Origin: Microbacterium sp.
Lineage (GTDB): Bacteria > Actinomycetota > Actinomycetes > Actinomycetales > Microbacteriaceae
DNA length: 64,000 bases
Direction: 5' to 3'
NCBI RefSeq assembly: GCF_031180975.1
Contig: NZ_JAPSLI010000002.1
Span: 248,001 to 312,000 of the forward strand
Shown here: in pieces, positions 57,304 through 64,000 of the stretch
Numbering within the stretch: the stretch's first letter is position 1
How the letters are laid out: every line of letters begins with the position of its first letter
Position numbers and translations under genes: made by a program
Notes under the pieces: model-generated
Told to the model about the DNA's origin: nothing
Databases searched by the model: none
What the model saw: only the letters and a program-made list of their open reading frames with translations

Positions 57304-57984
57304 GTGACCCTTCCCGACGCGCCGCGCATCAACCCGAGCATCCTCGCCGCCGACTTCGTCAACATGCAGGCCGAACTCGCCCGCATCGCGACCGCCGACT
57401 TCGTGCACGTCGACGTGATGGACAACCACTTCGTGCCGAACCTCACCTTCGGCCCGCAGATGGTGGAGCGCATCCAGGCCACCAGCCCGGTGCCGCTCGA
57501 CGTGCACCTGATGATCACCGACCCCGACCGGTGGGCGCCCGGCTACGCCGAGCTGGGGGCGGCGAGCGTCACGTTCCACCTCGAGGCGGCCGCCGACCCC
57601 GTCGCGCTGGCACGGCGGCTGCGCGACATCGGCTCGCGCGCGGGCGTCGCGATCAAACCCGGCACCGCGGGGGCGGCGCTGTACGACATCCTCGACGAGT
57701 TCGACCAGATCCTGGTGATGACGGTCGAGCCCGGGTTCGGCGGCCAGGGGTTCATGCCCGAGACCATGCCGAAGCTGCGCGCCCTGCGGGATGAGGCGCG
57801 GCGCCGCGGCGCCGACGTCTGGTTCCAGGTCGACGGGGGGATCTCGATGGACACCATCGCCCAGGCCGCCGCCGCGGGCGCCGACACGTTCGTGGCGGGA
57901 TCAGCGGTGTACGGGGCCGACGACGTCGAGGCCGCGGTCACGAGTCTTCGCGACCGTGCCCGAGCGGCTAGCCTGGAATCGTGA
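57304..57984 (+). CDS. rpe: Ribulose-phosphate 3-epimerase
   Basis: Pentose phosphate epimerase. The 226-residue protein has the TIM-barrel signatures [34 protein letters not shown] (metal and catalytic residues), [10 protein letters not shown] and [15 protein letters not shown], with [22 protein letters not shown] start lies 4 nt after rsmB. It overlaps hisE by 4 bp. Confidence 0.96.
   Translation: MTLPDAPRINPSILAADFVNMQAELARIATADFVHVDVMDNHFVPNLTFGPQMVERIQATSPVPLDVHLMITDPDRWAPGYAELGAASVTFHLEAAADPVALARRLRDIGSRAGVAIKPGTAGAALYDILDEFDQILVMTVEPGFGGQGFMPETMPKLRALRDEARRRGADVWFQVDGGISMDTIAQAAAAGADTFVAGSAVYGADDVEAAVTSLRDRARAASLES
57969..57974 (+). promoter_or_regulatory. Internal -10 hexamer TAGCCT before hisE
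   Basis: TAGCCT lies within the rpe end, 6 nt before the hisE GTG. The spacing equals that before ruvC and rarA and may allow his transcription independent of rpe. Confidence 0.35.
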
Positions 57985-58244
57985 AGACTTTCGACGAACT
58001 GTTCGCCGAGCTCAGCGCCACCGCCGCTGCGCGCCCCGAGGGTTCGGGCACCGTCGCACAGCTGGACCGCGGAGTGCACGCCATCGGCAAGAAGATCGTC
58101 GAGGAAGCCGCCGAGGTGTGGATGGCGGCCGAGTACGAATCCGACGAGAACGCCGCTGAAGAGATCTCGCAGCTGCTGTACCACCTGCAGGTCCTGATGC
58201 TCGCCAAGGGCCTCAGCCTGGAGGACGTATACCGACATCTGTGA
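57981..58244 (+). CDS. hisE: Phosphoribosyl-ATP pyrophosphohydrolase
   Basis: Second step of histidine synthesis. The 87-residue all-helical protein has [53 protein letters not shown] with the MazG-like acidic metal site EEAAE and [19 protein letters not shown] overlaps the rpe stop. It precedes hisG. Confidence 0.96.
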   Translation: MKTFDELFAELSATAAARPEGSGTVAQLDRGVHAIGKKIVEEAAEVWMAAEYESDENAAEEISQLLYHLQVLMLAKGLSLEDVYRHL

Positions 58245-58282
58245 ACGCGTCCCGCTCCGACCGTTCGAACAGAAAGACCCCC

Positions 58283-59125
58283 ATGCTGCGCATCGCCGTC
58301 CCCAACAAGGGCTCGCTCTCCGAGACCGCCGCCGAGATGCTCGCCGAGGCCGGATACGCCGGCCGTCGCGACACCAAGACCCTGCACCTGATCGACGCCG
58401 ACAACGACGTCGAGTTCTTCTTCCTCCGTCCCCGCGACATCGCCACCTACGTGGCCTCCGGCGCCCTCGACGTCGGCATCACCGGGCGCGACCTGCTGCG
58501 CGACGTGCGTCAGCAGGATGCCAGGGAGATCGAGGCCCTCGGCTTCGCCCGCTCCACGTTCCGCTTCGCCGGCCCTCCAGGCCGGTACACCTCCATCGAG
58601 CAGCTGGAGGGCGTGCGGGTGGCATCCGCCTATCCCGGCCTGGTCGACGACTTCCTGCGCGAGCGGGGCGTGACCGCCGTGCTGGTGCCGCTGGACGGTG
58701 CCGTGGAGTCGGCCGTCCGCCTGGGGGTCGCCGACGTGATCGCCGACGTCGTCGAGACGGGCACCACGCTTCGCCAGGCCGGCCTGGAGATCTTCGGCCC
58801 GGTGATCATCGAGTCCGAGGCGGTGCTCATCAGCCGTCCCGGCGACGTCGAGGGCACCGACACGCTGCTGCGTCGACTGCGCGGCGTGATGGTCGCCCGG
58901 CAGTACGTGCTCATCGACTACGACCTGCCGGCCGAGCTCGTCGAGCAGGCGACCGCCATCGCCCCCGGTCGCGAGTCGCCCACCATCTCGCCGTTGCACG
59001 AGGCGGGGTGGGTGGCCGTGCGGGTGATGATTCCGCGGCGCGGCATGAACCAGATCATGGACTCGCTGTACGCCCTGGGGGCGCGCGCGATCCTGGTCAC
59101 CGCGATCCACGCGGCGAGGCTCTGA
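58283..59125 (+). CDS. hisG: ATP phosphoribosyltransferase (long form)
   Basis: First, feedback-controlled step of histidine synthesis. ATG 58283 gives 280 residues starting [20 protein letters not shown], the usual HisG start. A GTG at 58241 overlapping hisE would add 14 atypical residues. The PRPP motif is [21 protein letters not shown]. The C-terminal ACT-like regulatory domain (about 210-280, [30 protein letters not shown]) makes it the long form that works without HisZ. Confidence 0.95.
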   Translation: MLRIAVPNKGSLSETAAEMLAEAGYAGRRDTKTLHLIDADNDVEFFFLRPRDIATYVASGALDVGITGRDLLRDVRQQDAREIEALGFARSTFRFAGPPGRYTSIEQLEGVRVASAYPGLVDDFLRERGVTAVLVPLDGAVESAVRLGVADVIADVVETGTTLRQAGLEIFGPVIIESEAVLISRPGDVEGTDTLLRRLRGVMVARQYVLIDYDLPAELVEQATAIAPGRESPTISPLHEAGWVAVRVMIPRRGMNQIMDSLYALGARAILVTAIHAARL

Positions 59126-59919
59126 TGACGCTCGCCGCACGCGTCATCCCGTGCCTGGACGTCTCGGCGGGCCGGGTCGTCAAGGGCGTGAACTTTCAGA
59201 ACCTGCGCGACATGGGAGACCCCGTCGAACTCGCGGCGCACTATGCCGCCCAGGGCGCGGACGAGATCACCTTCCTCGACGTCACCGCGACCGTCGACGC
59301 CCGCGCCACCATGTACGACGTGGTGCAGCGCACCGCCGAACACGTGTTCGTGCCCCTCACCGTCGGGGGAGGGGTGCGCACGGTCGCCGACGTCGGCCGC
59401 CTGCTCTCGGTCGGCGCGGACAAGGTCGGCGTGAACTCCGCCGCGATCGCCCGCCCCGACCTGATCGACGAGATCGCCGACCGGTTCGGCGCGCAGGTGC
59501 TGGTGCTGTCGCTCGACGTCAAGCGCTCGGATGCCACGCCGTCCGGCTTCGTGCTCACCACGCACGGCGGCCGCACCGAGACCACACTGGACGCACTGGC
59601 GTGGGCGCGAGAGGCGATCGACCGCGGCGCCGGCGAGCTGCTGGTGAACTCGATCGACGCCGACGGCACCAAGGACGGCTTCGACCTGGAGCTCGTGCGG
59701 TTGATGCGCGAGGTCTCGTCCGTACCGGTGATCGCCTCGGGCGGCGCCGGCACGCCGGAGCACTTCCCGCCCGCCATCGCGGCGGGAGCGGATGCCGTGC
59801 TCGCCGCGAGCGTGTTCCACAGCGGTCAGCTCACCGTCGGCGACGTCAAGGACGCGCTGCGCGCCGCGGGTGTGGTCGTGCGGAACGGCGCACCGAGCGA
59901 ACGAGACGAGTCGAAGTGA
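59125..59919 (+). CDS. hisF: Imidazole glycerol phosphate synthase cyclase subunit
   Basis: Makes imidazole glycerol phosphate and AICAR with HisH. The 264-residue TIM barrel has [18 protein letters not shown] (first catalytic Asp), [40 protein letters not shown] (second catalytic Asp) and [14 protein letters not shown] overlaps the hisG stop by one base. hisH, hisA, hisB, hisC and hisD are not in the window. Confidence 0.97.
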   Translation: MTLAARVIPCLDVSAGRVVKGVNFQNLRDMGDPVELAAHYAAQGADEITFLDVTATVDARATMYDVVQRTAEHVFVPLTVGGGVRTVADVGRLLSVGADKVGVNSAAIARPDLIDEIADRFGAQVLVLSLDVKRSDATPSGFVLTTHGGRTETTLDALAWAREAIDRGAGELLVNSIDADGTKDGFDLELVRLMREVSSVPVIASGGAGTPEHFPPAIAAGADAVLAASVFHSGQLTVGDVKDALRAAGVVVRNGAPSERDESK

Positions 59920-60278
59920 GCGACATCGAACAGGACATCGCCCGTGTCGTCTGGAACGCCGACGGCCTCGCACCGGTCGTCGTGCAGCAGTTCGACACGC
60001 GCGAGGTGCTCATGCTGGCCTGGATGAACGCGGAGTCACTGCGCCGCACGCTCACCGGCGGTCGTGCGGTGTACTGGTCGCGCTCCCGTCAGGAGTACTG
60101 GCGCAAGGGCGACACCTCGGGCAATACCCAGCGGGTGCACGGCGTGAAGGTCGACTGCGACGGCGACACGATCCTGCTCACCGTCGACCAGCACGGCCCG
60201 GCCTGCCACACCGGCACGCGCACGTGCTTCGACGACCGCGACCTGACCGTGCACCACGTCGAGGACGAGCGCGGATGA
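59916..60278 (+). CDS. hisI: Phosphoribosyl-AMP cyclohydrolase
   Basis: Third step of histidine synthesis, zinc-dependent. The 120-residue protein has [67 protein letters not shown] with the metal ligands. GTG overlaps hisF. Its stop overlaps the Trp-associated membrane protein start (ATGA), so no room is left for the trpE gene that often lies here. Confidence 0.97.
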   Translation: MSDIEQDIARVVWNADGLAPVVVQQFDTREVLMLAWMNAESLRRTLTGGRAVYWSRSRQEYWRKGDTSGNTQRVHGVKVDCDGDTILLTVDQHGPACHTGTRTCFDDRDLTVHHVEDERG

Positions 60279-60874
60279 CCCTCGCCTCCCGAGGCCGCGG
60301 TCCTTCGGTGCTCGGCCTCATCCTCGCTGGGGGAGCGGGAGTGATCTCGTCCACGCAGACCTGGCTGGTCGTGCAGCGCGCCGACGGGGCGGCGCCGCTC
60401 GCTGTCGCCGGGGCGGATGTGCTCGCCCTGCTGGCGCCGTTGTCGCTGGCGGTGCTCGCGCTCGGCGCCGCGCTGTCCATCGCGGGCCGCGTGCTGCGGC
60501 ACGTGCTGGCGGCACTCGCCCTCGCGGCCGGGGTGCTGCTGATCGTCCTCACCGCGCCGCTCGCGGTCGCGCCACCGGCATCCGCGGCCGCAACCGCCGT
60601 CACCGACGCGACGGGCCTCGCCGGCGACGCCGCCCTCGACGAGATCGTCGCCGCGGTGCACCCCACTGCCTGGCCGTCGGTCGCCCTCGTCGGCTGGATC
60701 CTGCTCGTCACGGTGTCGATGCTGGCGCTGCTGACGGCGCGCCGCTGGAAGTCCGGCGGGCGACGCTACCGCGCCGGCGGCGGCTCGCGCCGCCACGATT
60801 CCGGACCGCTCGACCCGGTCGATTCCTGGGACGAGCTGTCGCACGGAACCGACCCCACCGACGGACCCCGATAG
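60275..60874 (+). CDS. Trp-operon-associated membrane protein (TIGR02234-type)
   Basis: This 199-residue protein has four predicted helices ([86 protein letters not shown]) and a hydrophilic tail. Proteins of this layout occur in actinobacterial trp clusters between trpE and trpC; function unknown. It overlaps hisI and is followed by the HGxxPAAW gene. Confidence 0.88.
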   Translation: MTLASRGRGPSVLGLILAGGAGVISSTQTWLVVQRADGAAPLAVAGADVLALLAPLSLAVLALGAALSIAGRVLRHVLAALALAAGVLLIVLTAPLAVAPPASAAATAVTDATGLAGDAALDEIVAAVHPTAWPSVALVGWILLVTVSMLALLTARRWKSGGRRYRAGGGSRRHDSGPLDPVDSWDELSHGTDPTDGPR

Positions 60875-60877
60875 ACT
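60872..60877 (+). promoter_or_regulatory. -10-like TAGACT before the HGxxPAAW gene
   Basis: TAGACT overlaps the preceding stop codon and is part of a 14-mer TAGACTGAACCGGA (60872-60885) that is identical to the region at the pyrR promoter (41808-41821). It lies 32 bp before the ATG at 60910, which has GGAGGAG upstream. It probably starts a transcript for the trp genes. Confidence 0.45.
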
Positions 60878-60909
60878 GAACCGGACGCCGACCCTTCCCG
60901 GAGGAGAAC

Positions 60910-61140
60910 ATGACCAACCCGATCGCCGATCCCGGACACGGACACTCGCCCGCCGCGTGGACGGCCGTTGTGATCATGCTCGTCGGCTTCACCGCCGGCA
61001 CCGTGTTCTTCTGCATGAACCAGCCCGTCCTGGTGTGGGTGTCCGCAGCCGTCGTCCTGATCGGCGCGATCGTGGGCTGGGTGCTCGCGAAGGCCGGGTA
61101 CGGGGTCAAGGGCCCGAAGTACACGCCGAAGGCGCACTGA
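60910..61140 (+). CDS. HGxxPAAW-family small membrane protein
   Basis: This 76-residue protein has the motif HGHSPAAW at residues 10-17 followed by two membrane helices ([19 protein letters not shown] and [26 protein letters not shown]) and a short basic tail. The family lies in actinobacterial trp clusters, and its job is unknown. GGAGGAG precedes the ATG. Its stop overlaps the trpC start by one base. Confidence 0.92.
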   Translation: MTNPIADPGHGHSPAAWTAVVIMLVGFTAGTVFFCMNQPVLVWVSAAVVLIGAIVGWVLAKAGYGVKGPKYTPKAH

Positions 61141-61946
61141 TGGTCCTCGCCGACCTCACGGCCGGCGCTGTCGAGGATGCCGAACGGCGCGCTCTGGCGC
61201 GGCCGCTGGCGCAGGTCGAGCGGGACGCTCTCGCGCGTCCGGCGGCCCGGGACGCGCTGGCCGCTCTCGCCCCCGCGGCGCGGGTGAAGATCATCGCCGA
61301 AGTCAAGCGCGCCAGCCCCTCGCGCGGTGCCCTGGCGGACATCCCCGACCCCGCGCGGCAGGCAGCCCTGTACGAGCAGGGCGGCGCGTCCGCCGTCAGC
61401 GTTCTCACCGAGGAGCGCCGCTTCGGCGGCAGCCTCGCCGACCTCGAGGCGGTCACCTCCCGCGTGTCGCTGCCCGTGCTGCGCAAGGACTTCATCGCCA
61501 CGCCGTACCAGGTGTTCGAGGCCCGTGCGGCCGGCGCCGACCTCGTGCTGCTCATCGTGGCGGGCCTCGAGTCCGCGGTGCTCCAGGAGCTCTACGACCT
61601 CGTCCTGCAGCTCGGGATGACCCCGCTCGTGGAGACCCACTCCGCCGCCGAGCTCGACGCCGCCATCGATCTCGGCGCCCAGCTGATCGGCGTCAACGCG
61701 CGCGACCTGAAGACCCTCGAGCTGGACCGTGACCTGTTCGGTCGACTCGTCGAGCGCATCCCCGAGGGCACGATCCGCATCGCCGAATCCGCGGTGCTCA
61801 CGCCCGCGGACGTCACGCACTACCGCCAGGCGGGCGCCGACGTGGTTCTCATCGGCGAGGCGCTCGTCACCGGCGACCCGGTCGCCACCCTGCAGAGCTT
61901 CCTGGCGGCGGGCGCCGCCGCACCGACCGGGCGGAGCACCACGTGA
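61140..61946 (+). CDS. trpC: Indole-3-glycerol-phosphate synthase
   Basis: Fourth step of tryptophan synthesis. The 268-residue TIM barrel has [20 protein letters not shown] (catalytic Glu/Lys), [68 protein letters not shown] and [10 protein letters not shown]. It is a single-function TrpC without a TrpF domain. It overlaps trpB by 4 bp. Confidence 0.96.
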   Translation: MVLADLTAGAVEDAERRALARPLAQVERDALARPAARDALAALAPAARVKIIAEVKRASPSRGALADIPDPARQAALYEQGGASAVSVLTEERRFGGSLADLEAVTSRVSLPVLRKDFIATPYQVFEARAAGADLVLLIVAGLESAVLQELYDLVLQLGMTPLVETHSAAELDAAIDLGAQLIGVNARDLKTLELDRDLFGRLVERIPEGTIRIAESAVLTPADVTHYRQAGADVVLIGEALVTGDPVATLQSFLAAGAAAPTGRSTT

Positions 61947-63157
61947 CCAGCCTGCGCGAGCAGCACGGCCCGTTCTTCGGCGAGTTCGGGGGCCGGTACA
62001 TGCCGGAATCCCTGATCGCCGCGATCGACCAGCTCACCGAGGCATACGAGCAGGCCATGGCCGACCCCGCCTTCCGCGCCGAGCTCGCCGGTCTGCTGCA
62101 CTCTTACGCGGGCCGCCCGTCGGCTCTCACCGAGGTGCCCCGCTTCGCCGAGCACGCCGGCGGAGCCAGGGTGTTCCTGAAGCGCGAGGACCTGAATCAC
62201 ACCGGCTCGCACAAGATCAACAACGTCCTCGGCCAGGCGCTGCTCACCAAGCGCCTGGGCAAGACCCGGGTGATCGCCGAGACCGGTGCCGGACAGCACG
62301 GTGTCGCCACCGCCACCGCTGCGGCGCTGTTCGGTCTGGACTGCACGATCTACATGGGCGAGGTGGACACCGAGCGCCAGGCCCTGAACGTGGCAAGGAT
62401 GCGGCTGCTGGGCGCCGAGGTCGTGCCCGTGAAGACCGGCTCCCGCACCCTCAAGGACGCCATCAACGACGCGTACCGCGACTGGGTGGCATCCGTGGAG
62501 ACCACCAACTACATCTTCGGCACCGCAGCCGGCCCGCACCCGTTCCCGGCGATGGTCCGCGACTTCCAGAAGATCATCGGCGAAGAGGCCCGCGCGCAGC
62601 TTCTCGAGGAGGCCGGGCGGCTTCCGGATGCCGTCGTCGCATGCGTCGGCGGCGGATCCAACGCGATCGGCATGTTCGATGCATTCCTGGACGACGAGGG
62701 CGTGAAACTGTACGGCGTGGAGGCGGCCGGTGACGGCGTCGACACCCCGAAGCACGCCGCGTCCATCGAGCGCGGACGCCCGGGCGTGCTGCACGGCGCG
62801 AAGACGTACGTGCTGCAGGACGAGGACGGCCAGACCATCGAGTCGCACTCGATCTCGGCCGGTCTCGACTACCCGGGCGTCGGCCCGGAGCACGCCTGGC
62901 TGGCCGACATCGGCCGCGCCGAGTACATCCCCGCCACCGACGACGAGGCCATGCAGGCGCTGCGGCTGCTCAGCCGCAGCGAGGGCATCATCCCCGCGAT
63001 CGAGTCCGCACACGCCCTCGCCGGTGCGCTGCGCATCGGACGCGAACTCGGCCAGGACGGCATCATCGCGGTCTGCCTGTCCGGTCGCGGCGACAAGGAC
63101 ATGGACACCGCAGCGCGGTACTTCGACCTCTACGACCGGAAGGACGCCCAGGCATGA
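61943..63157 (+). CDS. trpB: Tryptophan synthase beta chain
   Basis: Joins indole and serine. The 404-residue protein starts [21 protein letters not shown], typical of TrpB1. The PLP lysine is K91 in [11 protein letters not shown], and the phosphate loop is [29 protein letters not shown] and IEPGIIP-like [13 protein letters not shown] are present. GTG start overlaps trpC; the stop overlaps trpA (ATGA). Confidence 0.97.
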   Translation: MTSLREQHGPFFGEFGGRYMPESLIAAIDQLTEAYEQAMADPAFRAELAGLLHSYAGRPSALTEVPRFAEHAGGARVFLKREDLNHTGSHKINNVLGQALLTKRLGKTRVIAETGAGQHGVATATAAALFGLDCTIYMGEVDTERQALNVARMRLLGAEVVPVKTGSRTLKDAINDAYRDWVASVETTNYIFGTAAGPHPFPAMVRDFQKIIGEEARAQLLEEAGRLPDAVVACVGGGSNAIGMFDAFLDDEGVKLYGVEAAGDGVDTPKHAASIERGRPGVLHGAKTYVLQDEDGQTIESHSISAGLDYPGVGPEHAWLADIGRAEYIPATDDEAMQALRLLSRSEGIIPAIESAHALAGALRIGRELGQDGIIAVCLSGRGDKDMDTAARYFDLYDRKDAQA

Positions 63158-63957
63158 GCCGCGTCGAGGAGGCCATCCGCAAGGCGCACGGCGCCGGCCG
63201 CGGCGCGTTCGTCGGATACCTGCCGGTCGGTTATCCGGACCTGGACACCAGCATCCAGGCCGCGCTCACGCTGGCCCGCAACGGCGTCGACGTGATCGAG
63301 CTCGGCCCGCCGTACAGCGACCCGGTGATGGACGGCGCGATCATCCAGGAGGCCACCCAGCACGCCCTGGCGAACGGTTTCCGCATGCGCGACCTGTTCA
63401 CCGCGGTCGCCGAGATCACCGCACAGACCGACGTGCCCGTAGTCGTCATGACGTACTGGAACCCGGTGCTGCAGTACGGCGTTGACCGCTACGCCGACGA
63501 CCTGCTCGCCGCGGGCGGCGCAGGTCTCATCACCCCCGACATCACACCCGAGGCGGCGGGGGAGTGGATCGCCGCCAGCGAGCGGACCGGTCTGGACCGG
63601 ATCTTCCTCGCCGCGCCCACCTCGTCGGACGAACGGCTCGACCTGGTGATCTCGTCGTCGACCGGGTTCGTCTACACGGTGTCCACCATGGGGATCACGG
63701 GTGAGCGCGACGCGCTCGATCGTGCCGCCCGGACCCTCGTCGACCGCATGCGGGCCCGCGGCGCGACGCGCGCCTGCGTGGGCATCGGCATCTCGACGCC
63801 CGACCAGGTCTCCGGCGTCATCAAGTACGCCGATGGCGCGATCGTCGGCACCGCCCTGGTCCGTTCCCTCCGCGACGGAGGCCTCGACGCCCTCGCCGAG
63901 ACCACTCGCGCCCTCGCCGCCGGCACGCCGACGGCGCGCTTCGACACAGGAAACTAG
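63154..63957 (+). CDS. trpA: Tryptophan synthase alpha chain
   Basis: Cleaves indole glycerol phosphate and passes indole to TrpB. The 267-residue TIM barrel keeps the catalytic E49 and D60 in [19 protein letters not shown], plus [21 protein letters not shown] and [12 protein letters not shown]. The stop codon TAG begins the -10 hexamer TAGAAT for the next gene. Confidence 0.97.
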   Translation: MSRVEEAIRKAHGAGRGAFVGYLPVGYPDLDTSIQAALTLARNGVDVIELGPPYSDPVMDGAIIQEATQHALANGFRMRDLFTAVAEITAQTDVPVVVMTYWNPVLQYGVDRYADDLLAAGGAGLITPDITPEAAGEWIAASERTGLDRIFLAAPTSSDERLDLVISSSTGFVYTVSTMGITGERDALDRAARTLVDRMRARGATRACVGIGISTPDQVSGVIKYADGAIVGTALVRSLRDGGLDALAETTRALAAGTPTARFDTGN

Positions 63958-63960
63958 AAT
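63955..63960 (+). promoter_or_regulatory. -10 hexamer TAGAAT for a leaderless gene at the right edge
   Basis: TAGAAT covers the trpA stop codon and lies exactly 7 nt before the ATG at 63968, the same spacing as the TAGAAT before pdxR. No ribosome binding site fits in the gap. Confidence 0.5.
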
Positions 63961-63967
63961 CACTCAC

Positions 63968-64000
63968 ATGTCCCTCGCGCTTCACAGCACCATCTCGGGC
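63968..64000 (+). CDS. lgt: Probable prolipoprotein diacylglyceryl transferase, first codons only
   Basis: Only 11 codons are visible (MSLALHSTISG). In actinobacteria lgt commonly follows trpA directly and its protein begins with a short polar stretch of this kind. The assignment rests on position more than sequence. Confidence 0.55.
   Translation, partial: MSLALHSTISG

Noticed and set aside
60279..61139. Trp attenuator or leader peptide before trpC
   Set aside because: No short frame with tandem Trp codons and no terminator/antiterminator pair; the space is filled by two real membrane-protein genes.

Overview
This window is a continuous piece of a high-GC Gram-positive chromosome. Gene order and gene content point to an actinobacterium of the family Microbacteriaceae, most likely Microbacterium or a close relative. 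That placement is inferred from synteny and from lineage markers: a mycobacterial-IHF-type domain, DUF349, the HGxxPAAW small protein, the Trp-associated membrane protein, a PriA without an ATPase motif, and a HemD-winged-helix fusion. It is not based on a database match. Almost the whole window is coding. The longest non-coding gap is about 220 bp (16589-16808). I see no tRNA, rRNA, CRISPR array, insertion sequence, prophage or integrase.

Layout. (1) 1-3216 is a vitamin B6 module: pdxY (partial) and pdxR leftward, with pdxS-pdxT divergent to the right. (2) 3259-5571 is accessory: a YefM-YoeB toxin-antitoxin pair with a palindromic operator, and a leftward PLP-decarboxylase/DUF1304 pair. (3) 5681-14298 is the classic yebC-ruvCAB-yajC-secDF-rsh run for recombination, export and the stringent response. 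(4) 14277-16588 holds two leftward genes, an unknown protein and a DUF349 protein. (5) 16809-23066 is assimilatory nitrite reduction: nirB-nirD-cysG-hemD/wHTH overlap end to end, with a convergent FocA/NirC channel gene behind a shared bidirectional terminator. (6) 23207-30799 holds a small membrane protein, rarA, rpsD, alaS, ruvX and mltG. (7) 30801-36613 is the shikimate cluster aroE-C-K-B, a GNAT gene, aroQ, then efp and nusB. A nested palindrome element lies between the GNAT gene and aroQ. (8) 36653-41774 is accessory: a SWIM-SNF2 ATPase, an MBL-fold/Rieske protein and a tiny orphan. (9) 41868-51384 is the de novo pyrimidine operon pyrR-B-C-(membrane protein)-carA-carB-pyrF, running into an mIHF-Gmk fusion. 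(10) 51461-57984 is rpoZ-metK-priA-fmt-rsmB-rpe. (11) 57981-64000 is a his/trp supercluster hisE-G-F-I, Trp-associated membrane protein, HGxxPAAW protein, trpC-B-A, then the first codons of probable lgt.

How the genes work together. Most neighbours overlap by ATGA/GTGA/TGATG or sit a few bases apart, so translational coupling is the rule. PdxST makes the PLP that PdxR senses and that the decarboxylase and TrpB use. The nir operon carries both the reductase and the siroheme enzymes it needs. Carbamoyl phosphate from CarAB feeds PyrB beside it. The shikimate cluster supplies chorismate for the trp genes. Several isolated -10 hexamers of the form TANNNT lie 6-7 nt before a start codon, suggesting leaderless mRNAs.

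Most unusual items: the nested 15-bp/36-bp palindromic element at 34949-35034; a matching GTAAC...GAAAC motif in front of both nirB and the nitrite-channel gene; the mIHF-guanylate kinase fusion; and strong over-use of GGATGCC/GGCATCC on both strands. trpE and coaBC are absent from the places they commonly occupy in related actinobacteria.
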